Below, piece by piece: positions 12,201 to 23,960 of a DNA stretch of 64,000 nt. Positions within the stretch are counted from its first letter, which is position 1. Each line of letters begins with the position of its first letter. The notes under the pieces are model-generated. The model made no database searches, was not told where the DNA came from, and saw nothing but the letters and a program-made list of their open reading frames with translations. The stretch is from assembly GCA_025403435.1 (NCBI GenBank), contig CM046345.1:15914160-15978159 (forward strand), given 5' to 3'. This DNA is from Artocarpus heterophyllus (taxonomy: Eukaryota > Streptophyta > Magnoliopsida > Rosales > Moraceae). A program made the translations under genes and the position numbers.

Positions 12201-13174
12201 ATAAATTTTGATAATTATCAACTCTAACGCTACTCCACTAAAAGCTTAGAGTTGTACTCTCAAACTATATAAAATTACAAAGCTCCAATAAACTAATTGT
12301 TCATGACATACCATAATGTGTAATATCACCATAGGATATTCATAATCCTCTTAAGGATAAATTTCATTTTACCTTCCTGATTATTTTTATCTTATGTTTT
12401 ATTATCTCACCATTAGAATATTTACTATTCATAAATAGTGTACCATTGGGTTACGGTTATGTATCCAAATGATTAAACGCTCCAGTCTTTCAATTACAAG
12501 ATAATGCCTGTAAGAGAATATTATTAACTCTACAAAAGAGCTAGGATTCCATATCTATAAACAACAGGTCTCATTCAATCAAGAATCATGTTTCCAACAT
12601 ACCGGTATGTGTACCACCATCAAATCAGGATGTCACCTTTTGATACATCAAAAGATACAAGTTAAGAATATGGGCCCGTTGTTCATTTTAGGATTAAGAC
12701 ATAACATAAATGATTGTTTAAAGTGAACTGATTTAAACAAACAGAATTATTAATCTAGTCAATTCGATTTTTTGCCCCAATCCAATATATCGTCACCTAT
12801 GACAATATATCAATATTTTTACTCACGGAGTCTCACTCCGATGACCAAGACTAGTCATCTCTCATGAGGGATGTAGACAACATAACAATTTTAACATGAA
12901 TAAAGTGCCTAACTTTATTCCCTCAATTGCGGACCTTATCATTTAGACTATCATCTTTAAGATTCATGTCTTCCGCATAATTTGTCTGTCATATACACGA
13001 TCTTAAAGGTTTAGACCGATAGTATAAGAATTTTGTTTACTTATCATATATTCAACAGAAATGAATATAAAGAGGACAATATTTTGTATATAAATAATTA
13101 AATAAACTCTTTATTGATTCAATGTCCCCAAAAACTTATTACATCATTTAATCCTTTTGGCACCATGTCCAACA
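9252..13174 (-). mobile_element. Old Copia 3' LTR (about 1.93 kb), interrupted by a nested solo LTR
   Basis: Two blocks, 9252-9927 and 11924-13174, together form one LTR of the large Copia family in minus orientation, collinear with the LTR at 58552-60584. The left end is TGTTAGAAAATG; the right end is CATGTCCAACA next to a decayed polypurine tract (ATCTCCTAGTTGCC). The gap is exactly a plus-strand solo LTR flanked by AAATA repeats. The left boundary cuts the Gypsy fragment. Confidence 0.85.
9928..11923 (+). mobile_element. Solo Copia LTR, plus orientation, nested
   Basis: 1996 bp starting TGTTAGACATGTATGCC and ending CTATTTTTTCAACA, flanked by the perfect 5 bp target duplication AAATA (9923-9927 and 11924-11928). 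No internal region is present, so unequal recombination between LTRs probably removed it. Contains a TATA box TATAAATA at 11527-11534, preceded at about 11346-11400 by GC-rich TTCGGC/GCCGA palindromic motifs. It belongs to the same LTR family as 55222-57229 and 58552-60584. Short reading frames inside (for example 11648-11887) are LTR sequence, not genes. Confidence 0.9.
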
Positions 13175-16100
13175 ATCTCCTAGTTGCCTTAAGTGAGTAA
13201 ATATGACATGTCTTGCATCCCCATAGCCTCTACGTGCTTCTCGAAAACTCTCATTGGTAGTGTCTTTGTGAAAGGATCAGCTATATTATCCTAGGACGCG
13301 ATTATGCATACTGCAACATGTCCATCCTCAATAAAGTCCTCTATCATATGATACTTCCGATGTGTATATTTATTCTTATTATAAAATCTTGATTCTTTAG
13401 CATTAGCTATCGCTGTAGTGTTATCACAATACGATAACATTGTCTTATCCATACCAAGAACTACCTCAAGATTCCTAAGGATCTTGCGAAGCCACACAGC
13501 TTCTTTTGAAGCTTCAATAGCTGACACATACTCAACATTCATCGTTGAATTCGAAGTGCAATCTTGCTTAACACTTCTCTAAACAATGGCACTCCTCCTT
13601 GAGTAAACACTAAACCTGAAGTCAATCTTCTTGAATCTTAACAGGATTAGAAATTTGAGTCAGTGTATTCAAGAGATGCTAGATCCTCACCATAATACAC
13701 TAACGTATAACCTCTAGCCCTTCTCAGGTACTTAAAAATATGCTTGACCACAACTCAATAGTTTGGTCCTAGATCTGACTAAAATCAACTTGCTATCCTA
13801 ACCACATAACAAATGTCTAGTCATGTGAAAACATAGCATACATAAGACTACCTACTGCTGAAGCATAAGACACCTTTTTCATGTATTCTCTTTCTTTATC
13901 AAACTTTGGAGAGTCTTTCTTAGAAAGAGTAATTCTTGACCCTGGTGGTTGCCAGCGTTTCTTAGAATTCTACATTGCAAACTTGTCTAGAATTTTATCT
14001 ATGTAGGTAGCTTAGGATAAAGCTATCATTTTGTTCTTTCCATCTCGAAAGATTTGGATACTCAAAACATAATTAGCTTCACCCAATTCCTTCATGTCAA
14101 ACTACTTGGTCAACCATAATTTAATCGATGACAATGCTTTAACGTCATTACCAATAAGTAGAATATTATCTACATAAAGTAGTAGAAAAACTAACTTTTC
14201 ATCCTTAATATGTTTGTAAACACATGGTTCATCCGCGTTTTATTCAAACCCATAAGTCTTGATCACTTGATAAAATCTTATGTTCCAAGAACGGGAAGCT
14301 TGCTTAAGTCCATAAATAAACTTTAACAACTTATCGACCTTACTCTATTGACCCTTAGCTTTGAACCCATTTGATTACACCATATGTATGGTCTCATCAA
14401 GATAACATTCAAAAAAGATGTCTTGACATCCATTTACTTAATCTCGTAATCGAAAGTGGCAACAATGGAAAAGAGAATGTAAATGGACTTAAGCATGGCT
14501 ATAGGCGAAAAGGTTTCCTCATAATCGATTCCTTCCTTTTGCGTGTATTTCTTTGCTACCAATTTAGCCTTATAGGTTTTGACTTTCCCATCTACTCTTC
14601 TCTTTTTCTTGTAGACCCATTTACACTCTATGGGTTTTACCCCATCGGGAAGGTCCATAAGCTCCCAGACTTGATTAGTCTGCATATACTTCATCTCAGT
14701 GTTTATAGCTTCTCTCTTAAGCTTTGAATTAACATTCTCTATAGCCTCTATGTAAGTGTAAAGATCCCTATCATATTCAACCGGTTTAGCCAAGTAAGTT
14801 TCACCATTGAACATATATCTCTCAGACTGATGCCCAATCCTCCCACTACGCCAAAGCTCTATAGGTTGTTATTCAGTCAGTTTTTTTACATTGATTGTAT
14901 TGGTTTCAACTGGAATCCCCGAAGTGATTGAATTACTCACTAACTCTTTGAGCATCACTTTACTGTGAGCTTAAAGTCATCCATGTAACTTTCCTCAAGG
15001 AAAGTTGCATTTGTTCAAACCACGACTTCATTGTCTTTTAGGTTGTAAAAATAACTTCCTTTTGCTCTTTTGAATGTCTTACAATACGCAAACTTTCAAA
15101 CGTGCTTTCAACTTATTCATTTCATTTTATAGGATATGAGTAGGATATCTCCATATGCGAATATGGTTTAAGAATGTCTTTCTACCCGTCCACAACTCGT
15201 GAAGAGTTTTTGGAATCAATTTTGAAGATACATTATTCAAAAGATAACATACAGTTTGTAGTGTATATCCCCAAAAGTATAGAGGTAATGTTGAATAACT
15301 CATCATTAACCTAATCATATCCAACAAAGTCCTATTTCTTCTTTCAACCATGCCATTCTGCTATGGAGTGCCTAGCGCAGTCAAATAGGATAAAATCATA
15401 TTCTCTAATAAGTGTCCTAAAAACTCATCAAAGAGGTATTCTTCACCTTGATCGGATCGAAGTGCTTTTATTGGTTTACTTAATTGCTTCTTCATTTCAG
15501 CTCAAAACTCCCTAAACTTGTCAAAAGTTTCGCTCTTATTGATGTATTAGGTAGACATATCCATATCTTGAGTAATCATCAATGAAAGTGACAAAGTACT
15601 CATGCCCTTCCTCACACCTTGATATTTTTGGGACCACAAACATCACTATCAATAAGTTCTAGAACCATTCACCTCGATTGCCCTTAGACCCAAATGGTCT
15701 TTTGGTTATTTTTCCCTCTAAACAAGATTCACATTGTGGTATAGATTCTACCTTTAAAGGTCCATCTCTTACTATCCTTTGAATTCTATTTAGGCTAATA
15801 TAACCTAATTGCAAGTGTCAAAGATAAGTCTTAATAGAGCGAGAAGTTTTAAGTCTTTTAGAGTTATTATTAAATTCAGTGTTAAGCTGTAAGTCCATCT
15901 TAGGTTTGATAAGATATAGGTTGTTTCGCATCTATCTATTATAGATAAAAGATTTGTTTTTAAGGATCACAACTTTATTATTAAAAGAAACTGAATTAGA
16001 ATCTTTAAATAAACAAGCAACAGAAATTAAATCCTTTTTAAGTTTAGGAACATAAAAATAATTTCTTAAAACTAAAGTCCTATAACTATCAAAGTAAAGA

Positions 16101-16328
16101 TAGACTTCTTTCACTGCTTTAGCCAATACTAAGGATCCATCGCCCCATCCGCAACATGAAGTGCTCGTGCAATAGACTTTTTTATTTCCTTGAACCCCTC
16201 TAGAGAAAAACAAACATGATTAATTGCTCAAGAATCTATGACCTAAGTGTCATTTGATTCCTCAACTAAACAAGTTTCAATAACTAGAAGTTCGCACTTA
16301 TCTCCTCGAGATAGGAGGTCCTTGCGGA
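13175..16328 (-). pseudogene. Decayed Copia gag-pol remnant (internal region of the old element)
   Basis: Read leftward, pieces of a Copia polyprotein occur in order with many stops and frameshifts. Gag-pre-integrase (YFYVPKLKKDLISVA) is at 15932-16213. The integrase end ([21 protein letters not shown]) is at 15127-15351. The reverse-transcriptase start (GVKPIECKWVYKKKR, EETFSPIAMLKS) is at 14434-14814. A YVDD-equivalent region lies near 14160-14200. RNase H ([31 protein letters not shown]) is at 13291-13542. It is clearly homologous to the intact polyprotein at 60599-64000. Homology stops at about 16328, within the zinc-knuckle region; gag, leader and primer site are missing. Confidence 0.85.
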
Positions 16329-16782
16329 GCTGTTGTAGCAATAGTTGACTGTGATTACTGTAGTGGTCTATGGTGCTGTAGCAATTACGACTACTGTAGC
16401 ATACAAAAATTTCCCTATAAATACCCCATTCTCTTATCCATTTTTAGATATCTGAAATTAAGAGATTAATATACTTTCTCTCTCTACTTTCTCTTTCTAA
16501 ATTCTCTTACTTTGCCTTTATAAATCTTAGTTTTTATCACACTTATCTTCTTCTAAATACTTCTTATTTTTTAGGAGACACACATCAAGATGAATTGTCT
16601 TTAGTTTTTTTTTTTTTCCATATTGATAATCTTTTTTTTATTTTTTTATTTCTCTTGAGCCATCAAATTAACGAGAAAAATATCAAAACTACACAACAAA
16701 ACAGAACAAAAAAAAAAAAAACCAAAAAAGTTCTAGAAAAATTTGTCACATAAATACATTGCCATAGTCAGAATAAACAAAC
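16329..16782. other. Orphan segment between Copia pieces, with a TATA-like box
   Basis: Does not match the Copia internal region on its left or the LTR on its right. Contains repeated TACTGTAGCA/GCTGTAGCA motifs (about 16330-16400), a TATAAATA at 16416-16423, then a CT-rich stretch and A/T runs. This layout resembles the promoter half of another LTR. It might be the missing 3' LTR of the Gypsy fragment or an unrelated insertion; the sequence alone does not decide. Confidence 0.35.
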
Positions 16783-18714
16783 TGTTGAAAAATGAGTACG
16801 CAGTGGAATTTTAAAAATTTTAAATTAGAGTATTTTTTAAAACATAAGTTTGACATGCTATGTACATAAATTAATCATAGATCTTACAAACCTCTTTTGT
16901 AAACCGAACAACACCAGCAATCAATGAAGAGAAGAACGTTCCAAAAGAGCCTCAACAAATTACTGTGCTATTCTTTATCCACGATCGAAGTGTGGGTGGT
17001 CACACGTCATACAGCTTTTCCTCCAATAACTCTCCTTCCAACCAATTGAGAAGACCTAGAGCTAAGGTTCTTGATTGTGAACAATAGCTCTCAAGAAGTT
17101 TCAGAGTTTCTCACACTAGAGTACTCACTATATACTTCTTAACTGATCTAAATAATTGAGAAAATTCATCCCCTATTTATAGAGGTCGGACCTAGGGGTA
17201 ATCATTATCAGATAAGGCCTCAAAATTTGAATTTGGATCAACTTGTGATGAAAGTCGAATCTAAAACGTGTAATTAGATTATTGTTAGATTAGCAGTCTG
17301 AACTTATCCATCGACCTGCCGAACTTACTTCATCGATAGGCCAAACTTGCAATAATATGATTCCTGATAATCTTTTATTTCCTATCCAAGATTCTCAGAT
17401 AGAGTCTCAGTTTCAATTCAAATAACCCAATAAGAATTTATCTAGTCAAAACAATCATATCTGCATAATTTCATAGAAAATAAATATTATCTTAATAATT
17501 CAATATGTTTATCTTGAATTAATTTATAAAATAATCAACCGATAAACATACATGAATTATTAAATCTGATCCTATCAAATTTTAGCCAATCTAATAATTT
17601 AAAATAAGTTACCAATCTATTAAAAAAAATATGTTGTATCATTATAGGATTTATTTTAAATTAGCCAAGGGTACCTGATGGGCCTATATAGTTCAAGCTA
17701 CTATAATTATAAAATACAATATCCCAAATACATATTTTATAATTATCAACTCTAACGCTAGTCCACTAAAGGCTTAAAGCTGTACTCTCAAACTATATAA
17801 AATTACGAAGCTTCAAGTAAGTTAACTGTCCATGACATATCATAATGTGTCATATCCCCATAGGATATTCATAATCGACTTAAGGATAAAATTTGTTTTA
17901 CCTTCCCGATTATTTTTATCTTACATTATGGTATCTCACTATTGGATAACTTACTATCCAAAGACAGTATATCATTCGGTTACACCTATGCATCCACAAA
18001 ATTGAGCGCTCTAGTCTTCCTATTACAGGATAACGCATATAAGAGAATATCATTAACTCTACAAAAAGAGTTATGGATTTCATATTTATGAATAACAGTT
18101 CTACGCAAATAAAAGTCATGTCTCTATTATACCGGTATGCGCACCCTTATAAAATCAGGATGTCACTCTTGGTACATCAAAAGACATAAGTCGAGAGTAC
18201 GAGCCCATTAGTCATTTCAGGATTAAGACATAACATATATGATCGTCTATAGTGAATTGATTTGTACAAACGAAATTATTAATCTAAATTAATTCAACTT
18301 TATGTTCCGATCCAATACATCGTCACCTATAACAATGTGCTAATGTTTTTACGTGTGTAGTCCCACTCCGATGACCAAGAGAAGCTATCTCCTTTAAGAT
18401 TGCACCCAACTTTAGACAAGATAACAATCTTAGCATGAATAAAGCGTCCAACTTTATTCTTTCGATTGCGGATCTTATTATTTAGACCATCACTTTTAAG
18501 ATTCATGTATTCTGTATAATTTGTCTATCGTATGTATGATTTTTAAAGGTTTAAACTAATAGTCTCAGACTTTTATTTGCTTATCATACATTCAACAAAT
18601 ATGAACCTAAAAAGGACAACATTTGGTATATGAACAATAAATAAACTCTTCATTGATAAAATGTCTCCAAAAATATATTATAACATTTTAGTACTTAAGA
18701 CATCATGTCTAAGA
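16783..18714 (-). mobile_element. Copia LTR, minus orientation (solo, or displaced 5' LTR of the old element)
   Basis: About 1.93 kb, starting TGTTGAAAAATGAGTACGCAG and ending near CATGTCTAAGA; collinear with the LTR at 58552-60584. Its inner flank (left side) lacks the primer-binding sequence expected beside a 5' LTR, and the 5 bp flanks CAAAC and TAAAG do not match. It is therefore either an old solo LTR or the 5' LTR of the 9252 element after deletion of gag and leader. Confidence 0.8.
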
Positions 18715-19724
18715 TAAAGAAACATAAATTTTTCTCAAAAATAAAACAATAAAGAAATAAAAATTAAAATAAAAACAACCTCCTAAATTGTTGTATGGTT
18801 CCCTTGAAAAAAAAAAAAATGCTCTCTCCAAAAAACATTGTTTTATGGTCATTCTCGGGGGAGAAAAAAAATTTTATCGTCTATTTTTTCTTAAAGTCGT
18901 TTTTCGAAATCCCCCTACGTTTGTGGCCAAGCTTTGGAGAGGCCATGGCTTCATCCCCAAACAGTCCCTGAGGATCCAAATTTCCGCCATTGGAGACTGA
19001 CCCTTCTGCTCAAATTTACCAAACCTTCGATTTCACTTTTATCTACATTCATTTATTACTCATCTCTCTCTCTCTCTCTCTCTCATTTGTGTATATATAT
19101 TGTTGCTGTGAACTGTAAACTACTAAATTTTGTCCTTCGTCTCAATATATTTCAGGTACATAACTTTAATTCATTTTTTCTTTTTTATCGTTTTCTTTTT
19201 GGTGCTTTATCATTGGGTTTGCTCGTTAAAGTTACTATCTTTTTGTTGATGTTTGTGGAATTTACATGATTTCAGTTACATGGGTATTCTTGATTTTCTT
19301 GTTTATTATGGATATCTTTATTGAATTGAAATTTTAATGGAAGTAAGATTGCTTGATTAGAGATTTGCTGATTTTTAACTTTAATCTTCTCCTTGTCATG
19401 TTTCTTTTGTATATTTTTATGTTTTCAGAGAAAAAGAAAATTGTGAATAGAGTTATGAGAACATGGACTTTGTATTAGATGGAAAATTTGGTTTCTTTAT
19501 GGGTTTTCTCCATTGAAGAAGTTTAGTGACATTACTTAAAATTTGTTTATGTTGAGTTGAAATGCATTCATTTCTTGACTTTTTTTTAAATTTTTTTTAT
19601 GTACCTTCAGAAGAAGACTTGTTAGTTGTTAACTTGAGTTTGTAAATTTTTTTTCCTATCTTGTAAATTAAAAGTTTTTTCTTTCATTTTCTTAAATCCA
19701 TTGCAAGGCTATGGCCTGTAGGGA
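18715..19724 (+). other. Upstream region and probable 5'UTR/leader intron of the adenine-nucleotide-carrier pseudogene
   Basis: Contains A-rich spacer, a more balanced stretch at about 18890-19050, and a (TC)n tract at 19062-19083 typical of plant leaders. The carrier ATG follows at 19725. A TTTCAG sequence near 19150 could be a leader-intron acceptor. No separate gene recognised. Confidence 0.4.
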
Positions 19725-22099
19725 ATGGCAATGAAAAGGCAATCTGAGAAGTTCTCAGCAGATTTTGCCATGGGAGGGTTTGCAGCAGTAATCTCAAAAA
19801 CTGCAGCGGCTCCGATAGAAAGGATGAAGCTTTGGCTTCAGAATCAAGGAGAAATGATAAAGAGAGGACAGCTTAGAAGGCCATACATGGGTGTTGGTGA
19901 TTGCTTTAAAAGGGTATTGAGAGAGGAAGGCCTTTTGTCTTTCTGGAGAGGTAACCAGGCCAATGTCATCCGGTATTTCCCTACTCAGGTAGCTATTCAG
20001 CTTCTTGTATTTACTTTTTGTTCCCCTTTTTAAAATCTTGATATGGACTTTGAATTGCCATTTTCATTTTTAACTGTGAGTTGTGTACTGAAGCACATTG
20101 GGTATGAATGTGTATTACAAACCCATGGAGTAGGACTCACCCTTACAAAACCAGCTTGCAAGGGAAGGACCACTCATTATCTTATAATTGTTCCATAAGA
20201 CTTTTGGTATCTAACAGAATGTTTAAGATTAAGTGTTCGTTGATTCTTTTTGGGATTTTCATGTAGTTAGATTTGTTACTATCAACTTGTTTGTTTCAGT
20301 AGGTAACAATTTTCTTCCGGTTTCCATAGGTAGTGCAAAACAAAAAATCCAGCTTTTTTTTTTCTACCTCAGAAAAGTTCCCGGGGCTCTTTTGCAGTAA
20401 ATGTTCAATGGTTTGTTAATCCAGAAAAGTTCCTGGTGCTGCTTCTCTTCTCCTAAATATTCAGTGATTTGACGATCTTGTGCTTTCCAGCTTATGATTT
20501 CCACCTACCTAAGCTTAGTTTCTTTTTTCTGACTCAAAACCAATGAGACAGCCATAAGCCTCTCTAGCCTGAAATTATGAGTCCTTTGTGGGGGACTAGA
20601 ACATAAGATATCCACAGCTCATCTCAAAGTGATTCCTCACCACTAGGTTACGCGGCACGTATCTGGACTTAGCTATATCATTACTTTTGTACAATATCTT
20701 TTGCAACATAACAAGACGGGATTGACTTTTGTACCATATGTTCATCCTGCACATTATGTTGGAGGATTGATTGTTGGACCCTGATAACATGTTTACAACA
20801 TGCTTGTTAAGAAAGAATATCTGTGAACTGTAACAATGTGTATCACTCATTATCCCACAGTCATTGAAATTATTATTGTTCTTTGAATTTTCATTGAGCC
20901 TTTCATCTGCATAAAAGGATATCAGCTATTAGGATATGAATGATTAAAATTGTTCGATATCGTCTTTTGTGCTTTTCATTTCTCCAAATGTTATTACCAG
21001 ACTTTGGATTATCCGTAGGCCTTCAACTTTGCGTTCAAAGGTTACTTTAAAGGCATTTCGGACGCTCAAAAGAGAAAGATGGGTACCTAAAGTGGTTTGC
21101 CGGGAACTTGGCTTCAGGAAGTGCTGCAGAAGCAACCACTTCTTTGTTTCTATATCATTTAGATTATGGACGTACACGACTAGCGACGGATGCAAGGGAA
21201 CATTCAGTAAATGGTCAGCGCCAGTTTAAAGGGATAATGGATGTTTACAGGAAAATCTTCTCAAGCGATGGAATATTAGGCCTTTATTGGGAATTTGGGG
21301 TTTCAATAATGGGAATAACGCTGTACCGAGGCATGTACTTTGGAATTTATGACACCTTGAAGCCTTTCATATTGGTTGGTCCGTTTGAGGTAATCCACTC
21401 GGCTTCTGGAATTGTTTGCTTGACCTGTGTTAAAAATTCGAGTTAAATTTGAATCTTGACATCTAATTACAAGCATTTGATCTTGACTCTGGTAAATAAA
21501 GTTTGTCTGGAAATATAACACTAGCACACAGCTATAAGGCCTCATTTGGAAAACTGGATGAAGTATCAAAACATCTGTTAGTTAAATGATTTTGAAATTT
21601 GTTTTATGAAGACTTATATTTCACATCGCCATTTATGGTTCATTCTATTTTTGCAAATTTGTTTTACGGAGACCATGTCTATACATGATGTGTCTACATG
21701 TGTCCAACATGTATGATTGTGATATCTTAGAGAAAAGCTCTCATGAATTTGATGCCAAGCTTCTTGGTAACCTTTTTGATTCAATAATTTTCTGCAGGGT
21801 AATTTTCTAGCTAGTTTCTTTCTGGGTTGGAGTATCACTACAGTCTCTGGGACCCCTTTGACACTCTTCAGCAGAGGATGATGATGACTTCTGGACAACC
21901 CTCGAAGTATCACAATGCCTGGCATGCCTTTAGTGAGATCCTTCGCCATGAAGGTTTCACAGCACTATACCGATGAGTCACTGCAAATATGCTTCTTGGT
22001 GTTGCAGGGGCCGGAGTTCTTGCAGGATATGATCAGCTGCACCGAATTGCATATAGACATGGTTACAGTTTCGAGCCACGCCAAACGGTTTTGAAGTGA
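19725..22099 (+). pseudogene. Adenine nucleotide carrier (PM-ANT1/ADP-ATP carrier-like), disrupted
   Basis: Three-exon mitochondrial carrier family gene; intact relatives exchange adenine nucleotides across a membrane through six helices in three repeats. Exon 1 is 19725-19988 ([20 protein letters not shown] and [16 protein letters not shown], donor CAG|GTAGC). Exon 2 is 21019-21389 (FNFAFKGYF, then [20 protein letters not shown], and [18 protein letters not shown], donor GAG|GTAATC). Exon 3 is 21798-22099 (GNFLASFFLGWSITTVSG to EPRQTVLK, stop at 22097). Lesions: one T missing near 21058 shifts exon 2 out of frame; about 10 nt missing after 21850 removes most of the V-C-A-Y part before PFDTL; TGA at 21974-21976 where relatives have Gly. 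The RRRMMM signature reads QQRMMM and LYRGFG reads LYWEFG. Splice sites are intact, so it is a duplicate or locally decayed gene and not a retrocopy. Resemblance to Arabidopsis PM-ANT1 is from memory. Confidence 0.85.
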
Positions 22100-23960
22100 A
22101 AATCAGGACCTGTATTTGGATTTGTATGCTAGTATTCCATTTTATTTGATTTATGCCTGCTAGTGGCCAAATTCATGAAGCAAAAAAAGAAGATAGAAAG
22201 AAGAAATAAAAGGGTATGAAAAAGCAAAGGTAGAAATGCTAATCGTGGAGTGCAAAAAAGACTAGCTAACACGTATATTTCCTTGTAAAGGTGAATTACG
22301 TAATTATAATTGTCAGCATTGCTAAATGGTTGGATTGTAGGTCACTAGATTTAAGGTTTATGTGCAAAAGTTGTAAAATGCCTTCTTTCCAAATGTTAAT
22401 ACCTTTCATAGTATTCTTAACATGAGATTCTTTTTTCCTCATTTAAAAAAATAACTGGATGACTATAGATGGCACATGGAAACTTTAGAGCATCGTTATT
22501 TATCATTTGATGGTAATGCATTATTACACATGTGTAGGCAGCACAATAAAAAAGCCACATGAGACAAAAAAAAATGACAGCTGGATTTCATGTTATAACG
22601 ATTCTAAGACCTCGTACTGTTGTGTCATAGTTTTCAAATTTAACGGCGTTTGTCTGCTGTGCACCAGGAACACTTTCGGGTTGGAACCCGCATCTCCTGT
22701 CCGGTTTGTCTGTCTAATACTTTGTTCAACAAATAAATGAACGCCACCTTATGCACGTATCAAAGCCCAACTAAAGAAGAGAAAACCGCTTACATCTCCG
22801 GGTTCTTCGGTTTGACACCTTGACCATATATTGCCCATCACTCCCTTTGGAATATAATTTCCTTTTCTTTTTTTTTTCTTAGGGGAATTATAGCATAGTT
22901 CCTCTGTACATGTTTAATCTCATTGTCAAGGACGATAATGTTTGTTTTGATTGACATAATATTTATGTGATTTGAAGCAGTGAAATATCTCATGTGACCC
23001 AACAACACCTGACCATTAATGAACATGGCCAACTAACATCAATTCTTCCCTTCATTTTCGTGCCAATAGAAAAGAGATTATTGACACATATAAATGTTTG
23101 TGTCAAATGTTCAATCCAAGTGCTAATGTTGTCGCTTACAATATGGGCAAAAGGTGATAATTCATATTCATTGAACTACATTTGGCTAATAATTTTCTAA
23201 TCATTAACATTTTAGCTTTGGCTGATGAGTCGACTTTAATGAATTTTTAATGGAATGTTTTAGGAGTTTAGAATAAGCTTATTGTACCGAGAAAGAATCT
23301 CCTTATACGACAGAACGTCGTTGATGAAATTGACAAAAAAGAATCATTCCTCTGCCAAATGAATAATGACATTGCCATTAAGTGGTTTTTTACTAGATTA
23401 TATTTAAGCTTTCAGTCTCATTTCATTATTCCAACTAACATTTGTTTGTATTTTATATAAAATAATTAGTACTTTGCTTAAAGTGTTTAGTGGATGCCAC
23501 ATGTGTCACAGAATTAGATATTCACCTAATCCTGTACTATGCCATGTTTACTTATTGGTGCTTAAAATTTCTTTTGTAGGATGTAATTAACTATAAACAA
23601 GTTGCATATAACATTACATTGAACATTATCCCTGTCAAAAAGGAAAAAAAAATTCAAATGTCTCAAAAATACATCAACAATTGTTGACCCTTTTGCATTC
23701 ACTGCCCAAGAAACAAATGCTAAATGCATTCGTCGAGTGTCATAAGTGCATAATCTAGACTGTTCATTTACATAGACAAAAACCAACGGTTTGAATCACG
23801 TGATTCCTAACACTCATACATTTATTTAGCACTCATTCAACAACAATATTGGTTAGACTAGAGTCTTAGACCAATTTGATTCCACAAATAACATGGGATT
23901 TTGTGAAAATTAAATCTCACGATGACTAAGCTCAACAAAATATATTATTTTGTTCTCTTA
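22100..23960. other. Intergenic region between carrier pseudogene and USP gene
   Basis: Includes the 3' flank of the carrier pseudogene (AAATAAAAG near 22205 could serve polyadenylation) and the 3' flank of the convergent USP-like gene. Nothing else recognised; short frames here lack motifs. Confidence 0.5.

Noticed and set aside
20596..21569. Several minus-strand frames of 80-110 codons over the carrier locus
   Set aside because: They lie opposite the carrier exons and introns and have no independent support.
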